From Burkholderia pseudomultivorans (GTDB lineage: Bacteria; Pseudomonadota; Gammaproteobacteria; Burkholderiales; Burkholderiaceae), in contig NZ_CABVPP010000049.1 of the NCBI RefSeq assembly GCF_902499075.1, positions 1 to 59,689 on the forward strand: 59,689 nucleotides of DNA. The letters run 5' to 3'. Under the pieces are notes generated by a model. The model made no database searches and was not told the origin of the DNA. It saw only the letters and a program-made list of their open reading frames with translations. Each line of letters begins with the position of its first letter. The first letter of the stretch is position 1. A program made the translations under genes and the position numbers. Positions 1 to 8,485 of this stretch are shown piece after piece.

Positions 1-210
1 GTCGCGGCGGTCGCGGCAGCCGCCGCCGCGGGCCTCGCCGTCTGCCCGCTGGCCCGGCGCGTCGCGCCGCGCACGCTGGTCGACGTCGGCGCGAAATTCG
101 GACTGCCGCCGTTGCCGCGCTCGCAGGTCGTGCTCTATTCGCGCGTACGCGACGCCCGCGCGGCGGCCGCATTGCGAAGGTTTGCCGACAGCCTTGCAAT
201 CTCGGCGTAA
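1..210 (+). CDS. LysR-type regulator, C-terminal end (partial)
   Basis: An open frame runs from the first base to a TAA at 208-210 and gives the last 69 residues of a protein. The readable part (GLAVCPLARRVAP, then GLPPLPRSQVVLYSR) matches the end of a LysR effector-binding domain, where the final strand and helix follow a Leu/Pro-rich segment. The DNA-binding half lies outside the window, so target and effector cannot be guessed. It ends 41 bases before an EamA exporter gene on the same strand, which could be its target or simply its neighbour. Family call fairly sure; specificity unknown. Confidence 0.7.
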   Translation, partial: VAAVAAAAAAGLAVCPLARRVAPRTLVDVGAKFGLPPLPRSQVVLYSRVRDARAAAALRRFADSLAISA

Positions 211-251
211 ACTAGCGGGTTACACCGACCCCAATCTCCTGACAAATCTTC

Positions 252-1175
252 ATGAAGCCCGAAGCCCGCCAGCACCTCCGCGCCAACCTGCTGATGCTCG
301 CCGCCGCCGCGATCTGGGGCTCGGCCTTCGTCGCGCAACGCCTGAGCCTCGACGTGATCGGGCCGTTCCTGTTTACGGGGCTGCGCTTCCTGCTCGGTGC
401 GCTCGTGCTGATCCCGCTGCTGAACTACAACGCGGCGGCGCGCGCGCAGCTCGCGGCGATCCGCCGCGACCCGGCGCTGCTGCTGCCGGGCCTCGCGCTC
501 GGCGGGCTGCTCGCGGTATCGATCTCGCTGCAGCAGATCGGCCTGCAGTACACGCGGATCGCGAACGCGGGCTTCATCAGCTCGCTGTATGTCGTGATCG
601 TGCCGCTGATGGGCATGTTCGCGCGCCACCGGATCGGCGCCGGCACGTGGTTCGGCGCACTGCTCGCGGCGGTCGGCCTGTATTTCCTCAGCATCGACGA
701 ACATTTCTCGGTGCTCTACGGCGACTGGTTCCAGCTCGCGGGCGCGATCATCATCGCCGGGCACGTGATGGCGGTCGGCCATCTCGCGAAGCGCCACGAT
801 CCGCTCGTGCTCGCGTTCATGCAGTTCGTCGTGTGCGGCGCGGTGTGCCTCGCGATCGGGCTCGCGGTCGAGCCGATCAGCGTCGCGATGCTGCGCGGCG
901 CGCTGCCGACGCTGCTGTACGGCGGGCTGCTGTCGGTCGGCGTCGCCTATACGCTGCAGGTCGTCGCGCAGCGCCACGCGGCGCCCGCGCACGCGGCCGT
1001 GATCTTCAGCATGGAAGGCGTGTTCGCCGCGATCGCGGGCTGGGCCGCGCTCGGCGAAACGCTGACAACGCGCGCGCTGGTCGGCTGCGCGCTGATGCTG
1101 GCCGGCCTGCTCGCGTGCCAGCTTCTGCCGAACGGCGAGGCCCGGAAAAAGGACGAAGACGCGCTGCCGGCATGA
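252..1175 (+). CDS. DMT-superfamily (EamA) transporter
   Basis: A 307-residue inner-membrane protein with about ten hydrophobic segments arranged as two EamA repeats. The first begins near residue 10 (AAAIWGSAFVAQRLSL, with the usual W-G-x-x-F pattern) and the second near residue 150 (GAIIIAGHVMAVGHLAKRH). The late segment around residue 255 (FSMEGVFAAIAGWAALGE) is the typical E-P/G-V-F-A-A motif of drug/metabolite exporters. Length is normal for the family. The substrate cannot be read from sequence; family members export amino acids, metabolites or drugs. ATG start at 252, with only a weak ribosome site. Confidence 0.92.
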   Translation: MKPEARQHLRANLLMLAAAAIWGSAFVAQRLSLDVIGPFLFTGLRFLLGALVLIPLLNYNAAARAQLAAIRRDPALLLPGLALGGLLAVSISLQQIGLQYTRIANAGFISSLYVVIVPLMGMFARHRIGAGTWFGALLAAVGLYFLSIDEHFSVLYGDWFQLAGAIIIAGHVMAVGHLAKRHDPLVLAFMQFVVCGAVCLAIGLAVEPISVAMLRGALPTLLYGGLLSVGVAYTLQVVAQRHAAPAHAAVIFSMEGVFAAIAGWAALGETLTTRALVGCALMLAGLLACQLLPNGEARKKDEDALPA

Positions 1176-1194
1176 CACGCGCTGTCCCTATAAT
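1166..1194 (+). promoter_or_regulatory. possible -10 box for the histidine kinase gene
   Basis: A perfect TATAAT lies at 1189-1194, 49 bases before the GTG start at 1243. The region 17 bases further upstream (GCCGGC) does not resemble a -35 box, so this is a half-promoter at best. Confidence 0.35.
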
Positions 1195-1242
1195 GGCGGT
1201 TCGCGGGCTTGCCCCGCCAACCGCTTCCGACAGGCCTGCTCC

Positions 1243-2022
1243 GTGACGTCCACTTCAGTCGATCCCGCCGCCGACCTGCTGCGCGAACGCGCAGCGCATT
1301 ACGCCGCGCAAGCGGCGCTGTTCCTGCGCGACCAGGCGCTGTCCACTGCGTCGCACGACCTGCGCAGCCCCCTCAACGCGATGCACAGCTGGGCATACGT
1401 GCTCGAGCGCCAGCTCGCGAACGCCGACCCGAACCTGCAGCGCGCGCTCGCCGGCATTCGGACCGGCATCGATCAGCAGGTGAAGCTGATCGACGACGTG
1501 CTCGACGCGCCGCGCGCGCAAACGCGCGCGCTGACGCTCGCGCCGCAACCGTTCGCGCTGCGCCCGCTCGTCGACGATACGCTCTCGCTCGTCCGCTTCG
1601 CGCTCGCCGATGCGCGACAGGTCGCGCTCGACGCGACGCTGCCCGACGACGCCCCGCCGCTGTTCGCCGACCGCGAACGCGTCGCGCAGGCGCTGTGGAC
1701 GATGCTCGCGACGGCCGTCGAGGCCAGCGCCGCGGGCAGCCGCGTGACGCTCGCATGCACGCGCGAAGGTGCGCAATGTACGGTGCGCGTCGGCTGCGAC
1801 GTGAGCGCCGACGCACTCGCCGATCCGGCGCTGCCGCATGTGCTCGAACCGTTCGCGCGCCACGAGATGCTGCGCGAACGCGATGCGAAGCGCGTCGCGT
1901 GGACGCTCGCGCTCTGCCAGCGCGTCGCGCTTGCGCACGGCGGCACGTTCGCGCACGCGCCGTTCGCCGACGGCGCGGCGGCCGCGCTCACGTTGTCGCT
2001 CCGATGCGAGGCGCCGGTGTAA
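1243..2022 (+). CDS. histidine-kinase-like protein with degenerate ATPase domain
   Basis: A 259-residue soluble protein. The dimerisation/phosphoacceptor region has a normal H-box, SHDLRSPLNAMHSW, with the phosphorylatable His at residue 38. Upstream is only a short helix: no sensor, no membrane segment. The C-terminal half has the fold pattern of an HATPase domain (DRERVAQALWTMLATAVEAS, residues ~146-165), but the N-box asparagines are replaced by Thr, no D-x-G-x-G box is visible and there is no second Gly-rich lid. It therefore probably does not bind ATP normally. No response regulator is nearby. It may be a phosphotransfer or dimerisation partner, or a decaying gene. GTG start chosen because it opens the frame after the likely -10 box; ribosome site weak. 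Confidence 0.75.
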   Translation: MTSTSVDPAADLLRERAAHYAAQAALFLRDQALSTASHDLRSPLNAMHSWAYVLERQLANADPNLQRALAGIRTGIDQQVKLIDDVLDAPRAQTRALTLAPQPFALRPLVDDTLSLVRFALADARQVALDATLPDDAPPLFADRERVAQALWTMLATAVEASAAGSRVTLACTREGAQCTVRVGCDVSADALADPALPHVLEPFARHEMLRERDAKRVAWTLALCQRVALAHGGTFAHAPFADGAAAALTLSLRCEAPV

Positions 2023-2044
2023 GCAGGCGGGTCGACCCAGCACA

Positions 2045-2071
2045 TTACACCTGCCTTTCAGGCCCTATACT
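2045..2071 (+). promoter_or_regulatory. possible promoter before the CorC-like gene
   Basis: TTACAC at 2045-2050 and TATACT at 2066-2071 are 15 bases apart, 30 bases before the start at 2101. The -10 box is good; the spacing is short. Confidence 0.35.
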
Positions 2072-2100
2072 GATGGGCCTGTCATAACCGGAGCGATTCC

Positions 2101-3444
2101 TTGTTACAGATCTTCGCGCTCATCGGCGCGTTGTTCCTGGTGGCCCTCAACGGGTTCTTCGTCGCGGCCGAATTCGGCCTCGTCAAACTGCGCGCGACGC
2201 GCGTCAAGACACTGGCCCGCAAGCACGGACTGCGCGGCCGCATTCTCGCCATCGTGCACGGCCGGCTCGACGCGTATCTGTCCGCGTGCCAGCTCGGCAT
2301 CACGCTCGCGTCGCTCGGCCTCGGCTGGGTCGGCGAACCGGCGTTCGCGCAGTTGATCGGTCCGCTGCTCGACCTGATCGGCGTGCAGTCCGAGCGCATC
2401 GTGCACCTGATCTCGCTGGTGTTCGCGTTCTCGCTGATCTCGTTCCTGCATATCGTCGTCGGCGAACTGGCGCCGAAATCGATGGCGATCCGCCAGTCCG
2501 AGAAGGTCGGCCTGTGGGTCGCGCTGCCGCTGTATGCGTTCTACTGGGCCATGTATCCGGCGATCTGGCTGCTCAACAGCAGCGCCAACGCGGTGCTGCG
2601 GCTCGCGGGGCTGTCGGCCGATCACGGCGGCGACGCGCACTACTCGACCGACGAGCTGAAGCTGATCCTGCGCAGCCGCCGCAGCACGGCCGGCAACACC
2701 GCGCAGCCGGCACGCGGCACCTACAGCAACGACGAATGGAACACGCTCGCGCATTCGCTCGACTTCTCGTCGATGACGGTGTCGGACCTGATGCGGCCCG
2801 CGCATGAAATGATCGGCCTGCGGCGCGACCTGCCGCTGCCCGACAACATGGGCATCGTCGCGCGGCACCGCTTCAGCCGCTATCCGCTGTTCGAGGACGC
2901 GTCGCGCGAGCAGGTCAGCGGACTGATCCACCTGAAGGACCTGCTGCTCGCGCGCCATGCGGGCGCGGCGCTCGACGATCTGTCCGACTACGTGCGTCCG
3001 GTGCAGTACGTGAAGCCCGACACGCCCGCGCTCGACCTGTTCCGCCGCTTCCGCAAGGGCGCGCCGCACTTCGCGCTGGTCGGCGACAAGGGGCAGAAGC
3101 CGATCGGCTTCCTGACGCTCGACAACCTGCTCGGCGCGCTCGTCGGCCAGATTCACGACGAGTTCCGCCAGGGCGACGCCGACTGGAGCCGCCTCGACGA
3201 CGGCACGCTGATGGGCAAGGGCAGCCTGCCCGTCGTGTCGCTCGAGCAGGCGCTCGGCATCGACATCGACGAAGGGCGCGCGGAGTCGGTCGGCGGTCTC
3301 GTGATCCAGGCGCTGAACGACCTGCCGTCCGAAGGCCAGCGCGTGTCGTTCGACCGCTTCGACGTCGTCGTGAAGAAGATGAACGGGCCGCGCATCGTGC
3401 TCGTGCGCGTCTATCCGAAGATCGCGAAGGAGGCCGACGAATGA
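2101..3444 (+). CDS. CNNM/CorC-family membrane protein (hemolysin-like)
   Basis: A 447-residue protein with the standard order of this family. An N-terminal DUF21 membrane domain with about four helices (residues ~1-190) includes the GxxLA-type stretch SCQLGITLASLGLGW and the segment FSLISFLHIVVGELAPKS. A CBS-domain pair follows (~215-345, beginning near VSDLMRPAHEMIGL), then a C-terminal CorC_HlyC domain (~355-440). Family members are proposed Mg/Co exporters or ion-flux regulators; the hemolysin name is historical. TTG start at 2101, supported by GGAG about ten bases upstream. The ThiE-like gene begins 22 bases after its stop, so the two are probably co-transcribed. Confidence 0.92.
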   Translation: MLQIFALIGALFLVALNGFFVAAEFGLVKLRATRVKTLARKHGLRGRILAIVHGRLDAYLSACQLGITLASLGLGWVGEPAFAQLIGPLLDLIGVQSERIVHLISLVFAFSLISFLHIVVGELAPKSMAIRQSEKVGLWVALPLYAFYWAMYPAIWLLNSSANAVLRLAGLSADHGGDAHYSTDELKLILRSRRSTAGNTAQPARGTYSNDEWNTLAHSLDFSSMTVSDLMRPAHEMIGLRRDLPLPDNMGIVARHRFSRYPLFEDASREQVSGLIHLKDLLLARHAGAALDDLSDYVRPVQYVKPDTPALDLFRRFRKGAPHFALVGDKGQKPIGFLTLDNLLGALVGQIHDEFRQGDADWSRLDDGTLMGKGSLPVVSLEQALGIDIDEGRAESVGGLVIQALNDLPSEGQRVSFDRFDVVVKKMNGPRIVLVRVYPKIAKEADE

Positions 3445-3466
3445 CGGCCCCGCGTCGCCGCGCGCG

Positions 3467-4051
3467 ATGAACGCGACGCTGCCGCGCCGCTGCGTGATCA
3501 CGCCGGAGCCGGCATCCGCGTCGGCGGCCGACTGCCGCGCGTTCGTCGAGCGGCTGTCGGCCGTGCTCGCGCGCGGCGAAACGCTCGTGCAGCTGCGCGT
3601 GAAGTCGTTCGATGCGGCGGCGTTCGCGCGGCTCGCCGCGGAGGCGCTCGCGCGCTGCCACGCGGCCGGCGCGCATCTGATGCTCAACGGCCCGATCGAC
3701 GCGCACGGCGTGATGCGGCTCGACGGCGCGGGCTGGCATCTCGACGGCGCCGCGCTGCGAGCGACCGCGCAACGGCCGCTGCCGGCCGACCGCTGGCTGT
3801 CCGCCGCGTGCCACTCCCTCGACGATCTGCAACGGGCCGCGCGCGCCGGCGCGGATTTCGTCACGCTGTCGCCGGTCCTGCCGACGCTCAGCCATCCGGG
3901 CGCGCCGACGCTCGGCTGGGCGCAATTCGACGCATGGGCTGCGCAGGCCGCGATGCCCGTCTACGCGCTCGGCGGCATGACGTCCGCGCATCTCGACGAT
4001 GCACGCCGGCACCACGCGTACGGAATCGCGGGAATACGCGGCTTCTGGTAG
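3467..4051 (+). CDS. thiamine-phosphate synthase/TenI-like protein
   Basis: A 194-residue TIM-barrel protein with the order of ThiE/TenI motifs: LVQLRVKSFD in place of the R-x-K diphosphate-binding region, LMLNGPIDAHG for the N-D-R-v-d-x-A region, GWHLDG for G-v-H-l, then GADFVTLSPVLPT and the closing ALGGM with G-I-x-G. ThiE joins the thiazole and pyrimidine halves of thiamine; TenI-type relatives are aromatases. Several catalytic positions are altered (LNGP for the usual Asn-Asp-Arg), so ordinary ThiE activity is doubtful. In other proteobacteria this domain also occurs fused behind a Nudix domain; here it stands alone behind a CorC-like gene. No thiamine genes are nearby. Confidence 0.72.
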   Translation: MNATLPRRCVITPEPASASAADCRAFVERLSAVLARGETLVQLRVKSFDAAAFARLAAEALARCHAAGAHLMLNGPIDAHGVMRLDGAGWHLDGAALRATAQRPLPADRWLSAACHSLDDLQRAARAGADFVTLSPVLPTLSHPGAPTLGWAQFDAWAAQAAMPVYALGGMTSAHLDDARRHHAYGIAGIRGFW

Positions 4052-4054
4052 CGC

Positions 4055-4078
4055 GGCCGGGCACGCTCGCGCCCGGCC
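4055..4078. terminator. hairpin between convergent genes
   Basis: A perfect 8-base stem (GGCCGGGC / GCCCGGCC) with an 8-base loop sits between the ThiE-like stop at 4051 and the TreZ-like stop at 4091. There is no T-run on either side, so any termination would be weak or need Rho. Confidence 0.45.
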
Positions 4079-4090
4079 ATTCAGCGCCGT

Positions 4091-5737
4091 TCAGGCAATC
4101 GGCGTGGGACGCATCCCGCGCCACGCGCCGCCGTCGATGCGGCGGACATCGTGCGTGAGCGCGTAATGGTTCACGTCGCCCGTCAGCCACGCGACGAGCG
4201 AATACGGCGGCAACGCGCCGGCATCGACATGGTCGCGCGCGCGGGCCGGCGTCTCGAACACGACCTGCCCCGCCGGCGCATCGAACGGCACGCTGTCCGG
4301 CGACAGGTTCAGCGCGATGCTGAGCGTTTCGTCGTCGGCGAGCCGCCATGACGCGAGCAGCGCGTCGGCATCGCCGGCGCCGCTCGCCCGCAGCGCATGC
4401 GCGGACTGCGGCCGGCAGTCGGACAGCCGCGGCGAGATCAGCTTCGCGCGCACCGCGAGCGCCGACTGCACGAAATGCGCGCGATCGATGTCGCGTGCGG
4501 TTTCGTCGAAGATCAGCGGGATCTGCGGCGTGAGCAGCGACAGCGCGAGCGCGGCAAGACCGGCCTCCTGCTCCTGCACGCCGTGCCGCCATGCGCCGTC
4601 CGACAGCACCAGCGACGTCAGCGACAGCGCGCCTTCGACGGACATCCCGTCGCCCGGTGCGGCCGGCTGGAACGCCGCGCCGGCCGCGGTCAGCGCACGC
4701 GCGAGCGTGTGGATCGACTGGTGCGTCGAGATGCCTTCATGGCCGGGCGCGTCGCCGCCCGTCAGGCGGTGCAGCGCGCGTTCGCCGCAACTGTTCCACT
4801 GCGCGTCGAAATGCGTATCGGCGAGATGCGCCGGATGCCGCTCGCTGCCGAGCACGAGATGGATCAGCCGGTCGGCCGGCACGGCCGCGCGTACGCGGTC
4901 GGCGATCTCGCGCAGCCACGACGCGTCGATCCGGTCGGCCTCGCGCAGCCGCAGCCCGTCGCAGCGGTATTCGTCGATCCAGTACAGCGCGTTGTCGCAG
5001 AAGAAATCGCAGACGTCCGGATGATCGAGCGCGAGCGGCGGCGCCTGCAGCGGATCGTCGCGCGTATGGAAGAACGGCGCCGCGTAATGGCGCAGCGCGT
5101 CGGTGCCGCTGCCGAAGCGCGCGTAGTCGAGTTCCAGCAGCACCGCGAGCCCGAAGCCGTGCGCGGCGTCGATCAGCGCCTTCAGCGCGTCGGGGCCGCC
5201 TTCGGCCGCGAGCGGCGCGAACGGCAGGCTGTCGTGCGGCGACGCGAGCAGTTCCAGCGCCGTCACGCCGAGACGCGCGAGCTGCGGCAGCCGCCGGCGC
5301 ACGCCGTCGAAGCCGCCCACCGCGTGCGGGCGGATCGCATAGAGCGCGATGTCTTCCCACGGGCGTCCATGCCAGAACGTGTTGCGCCACGTGAACGCGC
5401 GCGGATCGACGACCTCGCTCGGGCCGTTGAGCCCTTCGGGCTGCGAGCGCGAGGCGGGATCGGGAATCGAGACGGTATCGTCGAGCCGGTAGCGGTAGCG
5501 CGCGCCCGCGCCGCATTCGGCGAAGACCTCGAACCAGTCCGCGCCTGCTGCCGTCATCGGGATCAAGGCCGGTCCGTGGCCGGTATCGAGTTCGAGCTGA
5601 ACCTGCGCGCTGCCGGGCGCCCACACGCGGAAGTGCGTGCGCGGCGTCGCACAGCGCGCGCCGCAAGGCTGTGCGCCGAACGGCAGACAGTGGATGTAGT
5701 GCTGCGCATACGGATCGTGCGGACAATCGGACATCAT
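4091..5737 (-). CDS. TreZ-like (GH13) protein lacking catalytic residues
   Basis: A 548-residue cytoplasmic protein with the architecture of malto-oligosyltrehalose trehalohydrolase. The N-terminal carbohydrate-binding domain has HFRVWAPGSAQVQLE and the TreZ signature DPASRSQPEGLNGPSEVVDP (residues ~45-135); a TIM barrel and a DUF3459-type C-terminus (~450-530) follow. Active GH13 enzymes carry Asp in a D-G-L-R-L-D block, Glu in an L-x-x-E block and Asp in an N-H-D block. Here these read DGLRLRE, LVLGSE, and no N-H-D is visible. All three acids therefore seem lost while the fold-defining parts are kept. ATG at 5737 chosen for GAGGAG just upstream; a second ATG follows directly. TreZ normally works with TreY; neither TreY nor glycogen genes lie nearby. 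More likely a sugar-binding or regulatory relative than a working hydrolase. Confidence 0.8.
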   Translation of the reverse strand: MMSDCPHDPYAQHYIHCLPFGAQPCGARCATPRTHFRVWAPGSAQVQLELDTGHGPALIPMTAAGADWFEVFAECGAGARYRYRLDDTVSIPDPASRSQPEGLNGPSEVVDPRAFTWRNTFWHGRPWEDIALYAIRPHAVGGFDGVRRRLPQLARLGVTALELLASPHDSLPFAPLAAEGGPDALKALIDAAHGFGLAVLLELDYARFGSGTDALRHYAAPFFHTRDDPLQAPPLALDHPDVCDFFCDNALYWIDEYRCDGLRLREADRIDASWLREIADRVRAAVPADRLIHLVLGSERHPAHLADTHFDAQWNSCGERALHRLTGGDAPGHEGISTHQSIHTLARALTAAGAAFQPAAPGDGMSVEGALSLTSLVLSDGAWRHGVQEQEAGLAALALSLLTPQIPLIFDETARDIDRAHFVQSALAVRAKLISPRLSDCRPQSAHALRASGAGDADALLASWRLADDETLSIALNLSPDSVPFDAPAGQVVFETPARARDHVDAGALPPYSLVAWLTGDVNHYALTHDVRRIDGGAWRGMRPTPIA

Positions 5738-6122
5738 GCGCTCCTCGCGCGTGCCGAGCGGCCTGGCCGCGCCGTCGGCGCGGCGCAATGGAGCCCGGCA
5801 CGCGATGGCCGGGCGGGGGGAGAGGAACGAGTATGCGCCGGTTTGACGAGCGTGACGCATCGCGGAGAGGATTTTTAAATGAGGATCGACCCCGCGAAGC
5901 CGGCCGACGCGAGGCGGGCGAATCCCCGCGTGGCCGGGTATGCACGCACGCCGCGCGGCGGCCCGTCCGTCATGCGCGCGGAGACGCACCAACTGCGCGC
6001 GCGGCAAACCGGGTAGTTCGCATACCGGAATGACGGCTCGCCTTGTTGCCCGCGCCGCACACCCTTACGCTGCGCGAAATGCTCGCGGACACCCCGCCCG
6101 CACCCCACTCGAGGAACCATCG
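5738..6122. other. divergent intergenic region, TreZ-like / methyltransferase
   Basis: This 385-base stretch holds the promoters of two divergent genes. It contains a 7-base inverted repeat (GCCCGGC/GCCGGGC) near 5792-5813 and an AT patch (ATTTTTAAAT) at 5871-5880. I see no convincing -35/-10 pair. A 45-codon reading frame at 5879-6016 is not supported as a gene. Confidence 0.5.
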
Positions 6123-6830
6123 ATGTCGCTCCCCGCCAGCGCCGCCAAATTCGATCCCGCACGTGCGCAGGAATACGCCGAACAGTCGCGCATCGCGCTC
6201 GCCGGCTACGACGCCTGCCATGAACTCGCCGCGTGCATGCTCGCGGCCGCGATCGGCGCCCCCGACGCGCGGATCCTCGTCGCCGGCGCCGGCGGCACCG
6301 GCCAGGACATCTGCGTGCCGGCCGCACTCGAGCCCGGCTGGCGGTTCACGGCCGTCGACCCGTCCGCGCCGATGCTCGCGCTGGCGCGTGCGAACGTCGA
6401 AGCGGCCGGTTTCGGCGCGCGCACGGCGTTCGTCGAAGCGGGCGTCGATGCATTGCCCGACACGCCCGCGTTCGACGGCGCGACGCTGATCGGCGTGCTG
6501 CATCACGTGCCCGGCGATGCGGCGAAGGCCGCGCTGCTGCACGCGATCGCGCGACGCATGAAGCCCGGCGCACCGCTCGTGCTCGCAGGCAACTACCGCC
6601 GCTACGCGGATCACCCGCGCCTGCTCGACGCGTGGCAGCAGCGCTGGCGCATGAAGGGCGCGACGCCCGACGCCGTGCGCGCGCAGCTGGCGAAGATCCT
6701 GCAGGGCGCCGATCCGCCCGAATCGGAAGAAGTCGTGTCCGGCCTGCTGCGCGACGCGGGCTTCGATGCGCCGCTGCGTTTTTTCGCGAGCCTGTTCTGG
6801 GGTGCGTGGATCGCCGTGCGGCGCGCGTGA
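6123..6830 (+). CDS. class I SAM-dependent methyltransferase
   Basis: A 235-residue soluble protein with a Rossmann methyltransferase fold. Motif I is ILVAGAGGTGQDI (residues ~48-60), the acidic end of strand 2 is AVDPSAPML (~76-84), motif post-II is near FVEAGVDALPD, and motif IV is ATLIGVLHHVPGD with the His-His typical of small-molecule methyltransferases. The helix-rich C-terminus is ordinary. ATG at 6123 is chosen because the fold starts about 40 residues later; GAGG lies 9-12 bases upstream. Substrate unknown. It is followed by a GST gene on the same strand after 140 bases; no functional link is evident. Confidence 0.88.
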   Translation: MSLPASAAKFDPARAQEYAEQSRIALAGYDACHELAACMLAAAIGAPDARILVAGAGGTGQDICVPAALEPGWRFTAVDPSAPMLALARANVEAAGFGARTAFVEAGVDALPDTPAFDGATLIGVLHHVPGDAAKAALLHAIARRMKPGAPLVLAGNYRRYADHPRLLDAWQQRWRMKGATPDAVRAQLAKILQGADPPESEEVVSGLLRDAGFDAPLRFFASLFWGAWIAVRRA

Positions 6831-6970
6831 CGGCGCAACCGGTCGCGGGCCGCGCGACGAGCGGTCGCCCGGTGCGCCAAACGATGCGTCCGCGCTACCC
6901 GTCGGTGCGCGCCGCCGCCCGTCGCGCGCACTGGGTATGATGTCGTTCCCGCCCCTCTTCCGGGATCGAC

Positions 6971-7639
6971 ATGCTGACCGTCCATCACCTGAACAACTCG
7001 CGCTCGCAGCGCGTGCTCTGGCTGCTCGAGGAACTGGAAGTGCCGTACGAGATCGTCCGCTACGAGCGCGATCCGCACACGATGCTCGCGCCGCCCGCGC
7101 TGCGCGCGATCCACCCGCTCGGCAAGTCGCCGGTCGTCACCGACGACGGCCGCACCTACGCCGAGTCGGGCGCGATCCTCGAGTATCTGGTCGAGCGCTA
7201 CGGCAACGGGCGCCTCGCGCCGCCGCCGGGCACGCCCGAGCGGCACGACTACCGCTACTGGCTCCATTACGCGGAAGGCTCGGCGATGCCGCCGCTGCTG
7301 CTCAAGCTCGTCGCGCTGCGGATCGCGCACGCGCCGATGCCGTTCTTCGCGCGGCCGATCGCGCGCAAGATCGCCGCGACGCTGCAGGCAAGCTTCGTCG
7401 ATCCGCAGATCGCGCTGCATCTCGGCTACATCGACAGCACGCTGCAGCGCTCGGGCTGGTTCGTCGGCGACGATTTCAGCGCGGCCGACATCCAGATGAG
7501 CTTTCCGCTCGAAGCCGGCACCGCACGCGGCGACGCCGGCCGGCATCCCGCGATCGCGCGCTTCCTCGACACGATCCATGCGCGCCCCGCCTACCGGCGC
7601 GCACTCGAGCGCGGCGGCCCGTACGAACTGCTCAAGTGA
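6971..7639 (+). CDS. glutathione S-transferase family protein
   Basis: A 222-residue protein with a thioredoxin-like N-terminal domain: VHHLNNSRSQRVLWLLEEL puts a Ser-Arg-Ser at the glutathione-activating position, cis-Pro is in GKSPVVT, and Glu-Ser is in YAESGAILEYL. An all-helical C-terminal domain follows, with FSAADIQMSFPLE as the N-capping box. This is the pattern of bacterial GSTs with an N-terminal Tyr/Ser active site. Such proteins conjugate or reduce electrophiles with glutathione in the cytoplasm. A TATGAT box near 6936 could serve as -10. The neighbours do not indicate a substrate. Confidence 0.92.
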   Translation: MLTVHHLNNSRSQRVLWLLEELEVPYEIVRYERDPHTMLAPPALRAIHPLGKSPVVTDDGRTYAESGAILEYLVERYGNGRLAPPPGTPERHDYRYWLHYAEGSAMPPLLLKLVALRIAHAPMPFFARPIARKIAATLQASFVDPQIALHLGYIDSTLQRSGWFVGDDFSAADIQMSFPLEAGTARGDAGRHPAIARFLDTIHARPAYRRALERGGPYELLK

Positions 7640-7693
7640 CGCGCGGCGCGCGAGCGCGGGCAGGCCCCCGCGTTCGCCCCGTTCGATGGCGCG

Positions 7694-8347
7694 TCAGCTC
7701 AGCAGCCCGGCCGCGACGTTGATCGACAGCCCGAGCACGGCCATGTTGAAGTAGAACGACAGGATCGACTGCGCGAGCACCGCGCGCCGCGCGGAGCGGC
7801 TCGCGAGCGACACGTCGGCCGTCTGCGACGCCACCGCGAGCGTGAACGCGAAATACAGGAAATCCCAGTAGTCGGGCTCGAGATTCCGGTCGGGAAACCG
7901 CAGCGCACGGTCGCTGCTCGGCGAGCCGTAGTAGAGCCGCGCATAGTGCAGCGTGAAGATCGTCGGGATCAGGAACCACGCGCCGAACAGCGTCGCGGCC
8001 GTCACCGCGTAGTGGGCCAGTTCGACGCGCAGGCCGACGCCCTTCGCCGTCGCGAGTTCGATCGCGATCGCGGCCACGCTCGCGACCGTCGCGAGGCAGA
8101 CGACCGTCAGCACGGTCGTCGCGTTCTCGTCCTCGCGGATCGCGATCTCGCGCACCTGGTGATGATGCGCGGTAACCATGCGCACCCACATCAGGACGAG
8201 ATACAGCCAGATCGCGCAATCCCAGCCGATCAGCGCGCGGGCGGCCAGGTGCAGCGGGAGCGGCAGCAGCAGCGCGCACAGCACGCCCGCGACGAACGCC
8301 GCGACCATGCGCGGCCGGTTGCGCAATACCTGCGGATAGAGCGTCAT
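7694..8347 (-). CDS. DUF1345 family membrane protein
   Basis: A 217-residue inner-membrane protein with about five to six hydrophobic segments, starting with [16 protein letters not shown]. It carries the DUF1345 hallmarks [15 protein letters not shown] (residues ~40-54), [11 protein letters not shown] (~70-80) and the aromatic block [23 protein letters not shown] (in part; ~150-172). Function is unknown; the last motif is reminiscent of ion-channel pore regions. ATG at 8347 was preferred to a longer frame because the hydrophobic domain starts about ten residues later. It is divergent from the phosphoesterase gene at 8486. Confidence 0.88.
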   Translation of the reverse strand: MTLYPQVLRNRPRMVAAFVAGVLCALLLPLPLHLAARALIGWDCAIWLYLVLMWVRMVTAHHHQVREIAIREDENATTVLTVVCLATVASVAAIAIELATAKGVGLRVELAHYAVTAATLFGAWFLIPTIFTLHYARLYYGSPSSDRALRFPDRNLEPDYWDFLYFAFTLAVASQTADVSLASRSARRAVLAQSILSFYFNMAVLGLSINVAAGLLS

Positions 8348-8485
8348 CGTGCGATTCCGAAAGCGAATGGAAAGGATCGGGCCGGCACGCGGCAATGCGC
8401 GCCGTGCCGGCCCGCCGGGTTGTCGCCCCGATTATCGCCATTCCGTCGTGACGTGGCGATGGAGATCAGCGCCTAAGATAAGGGG

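Noticed and set aside
5879-6016. 45-codon + strand frame with GGAGAGG upstream in the TreZ/methyltransferase gap
   Set aside because: The product is Arg/Pro/Ala-rich without any recognisable pattern, and such frames are common in this GC-rich DNA.
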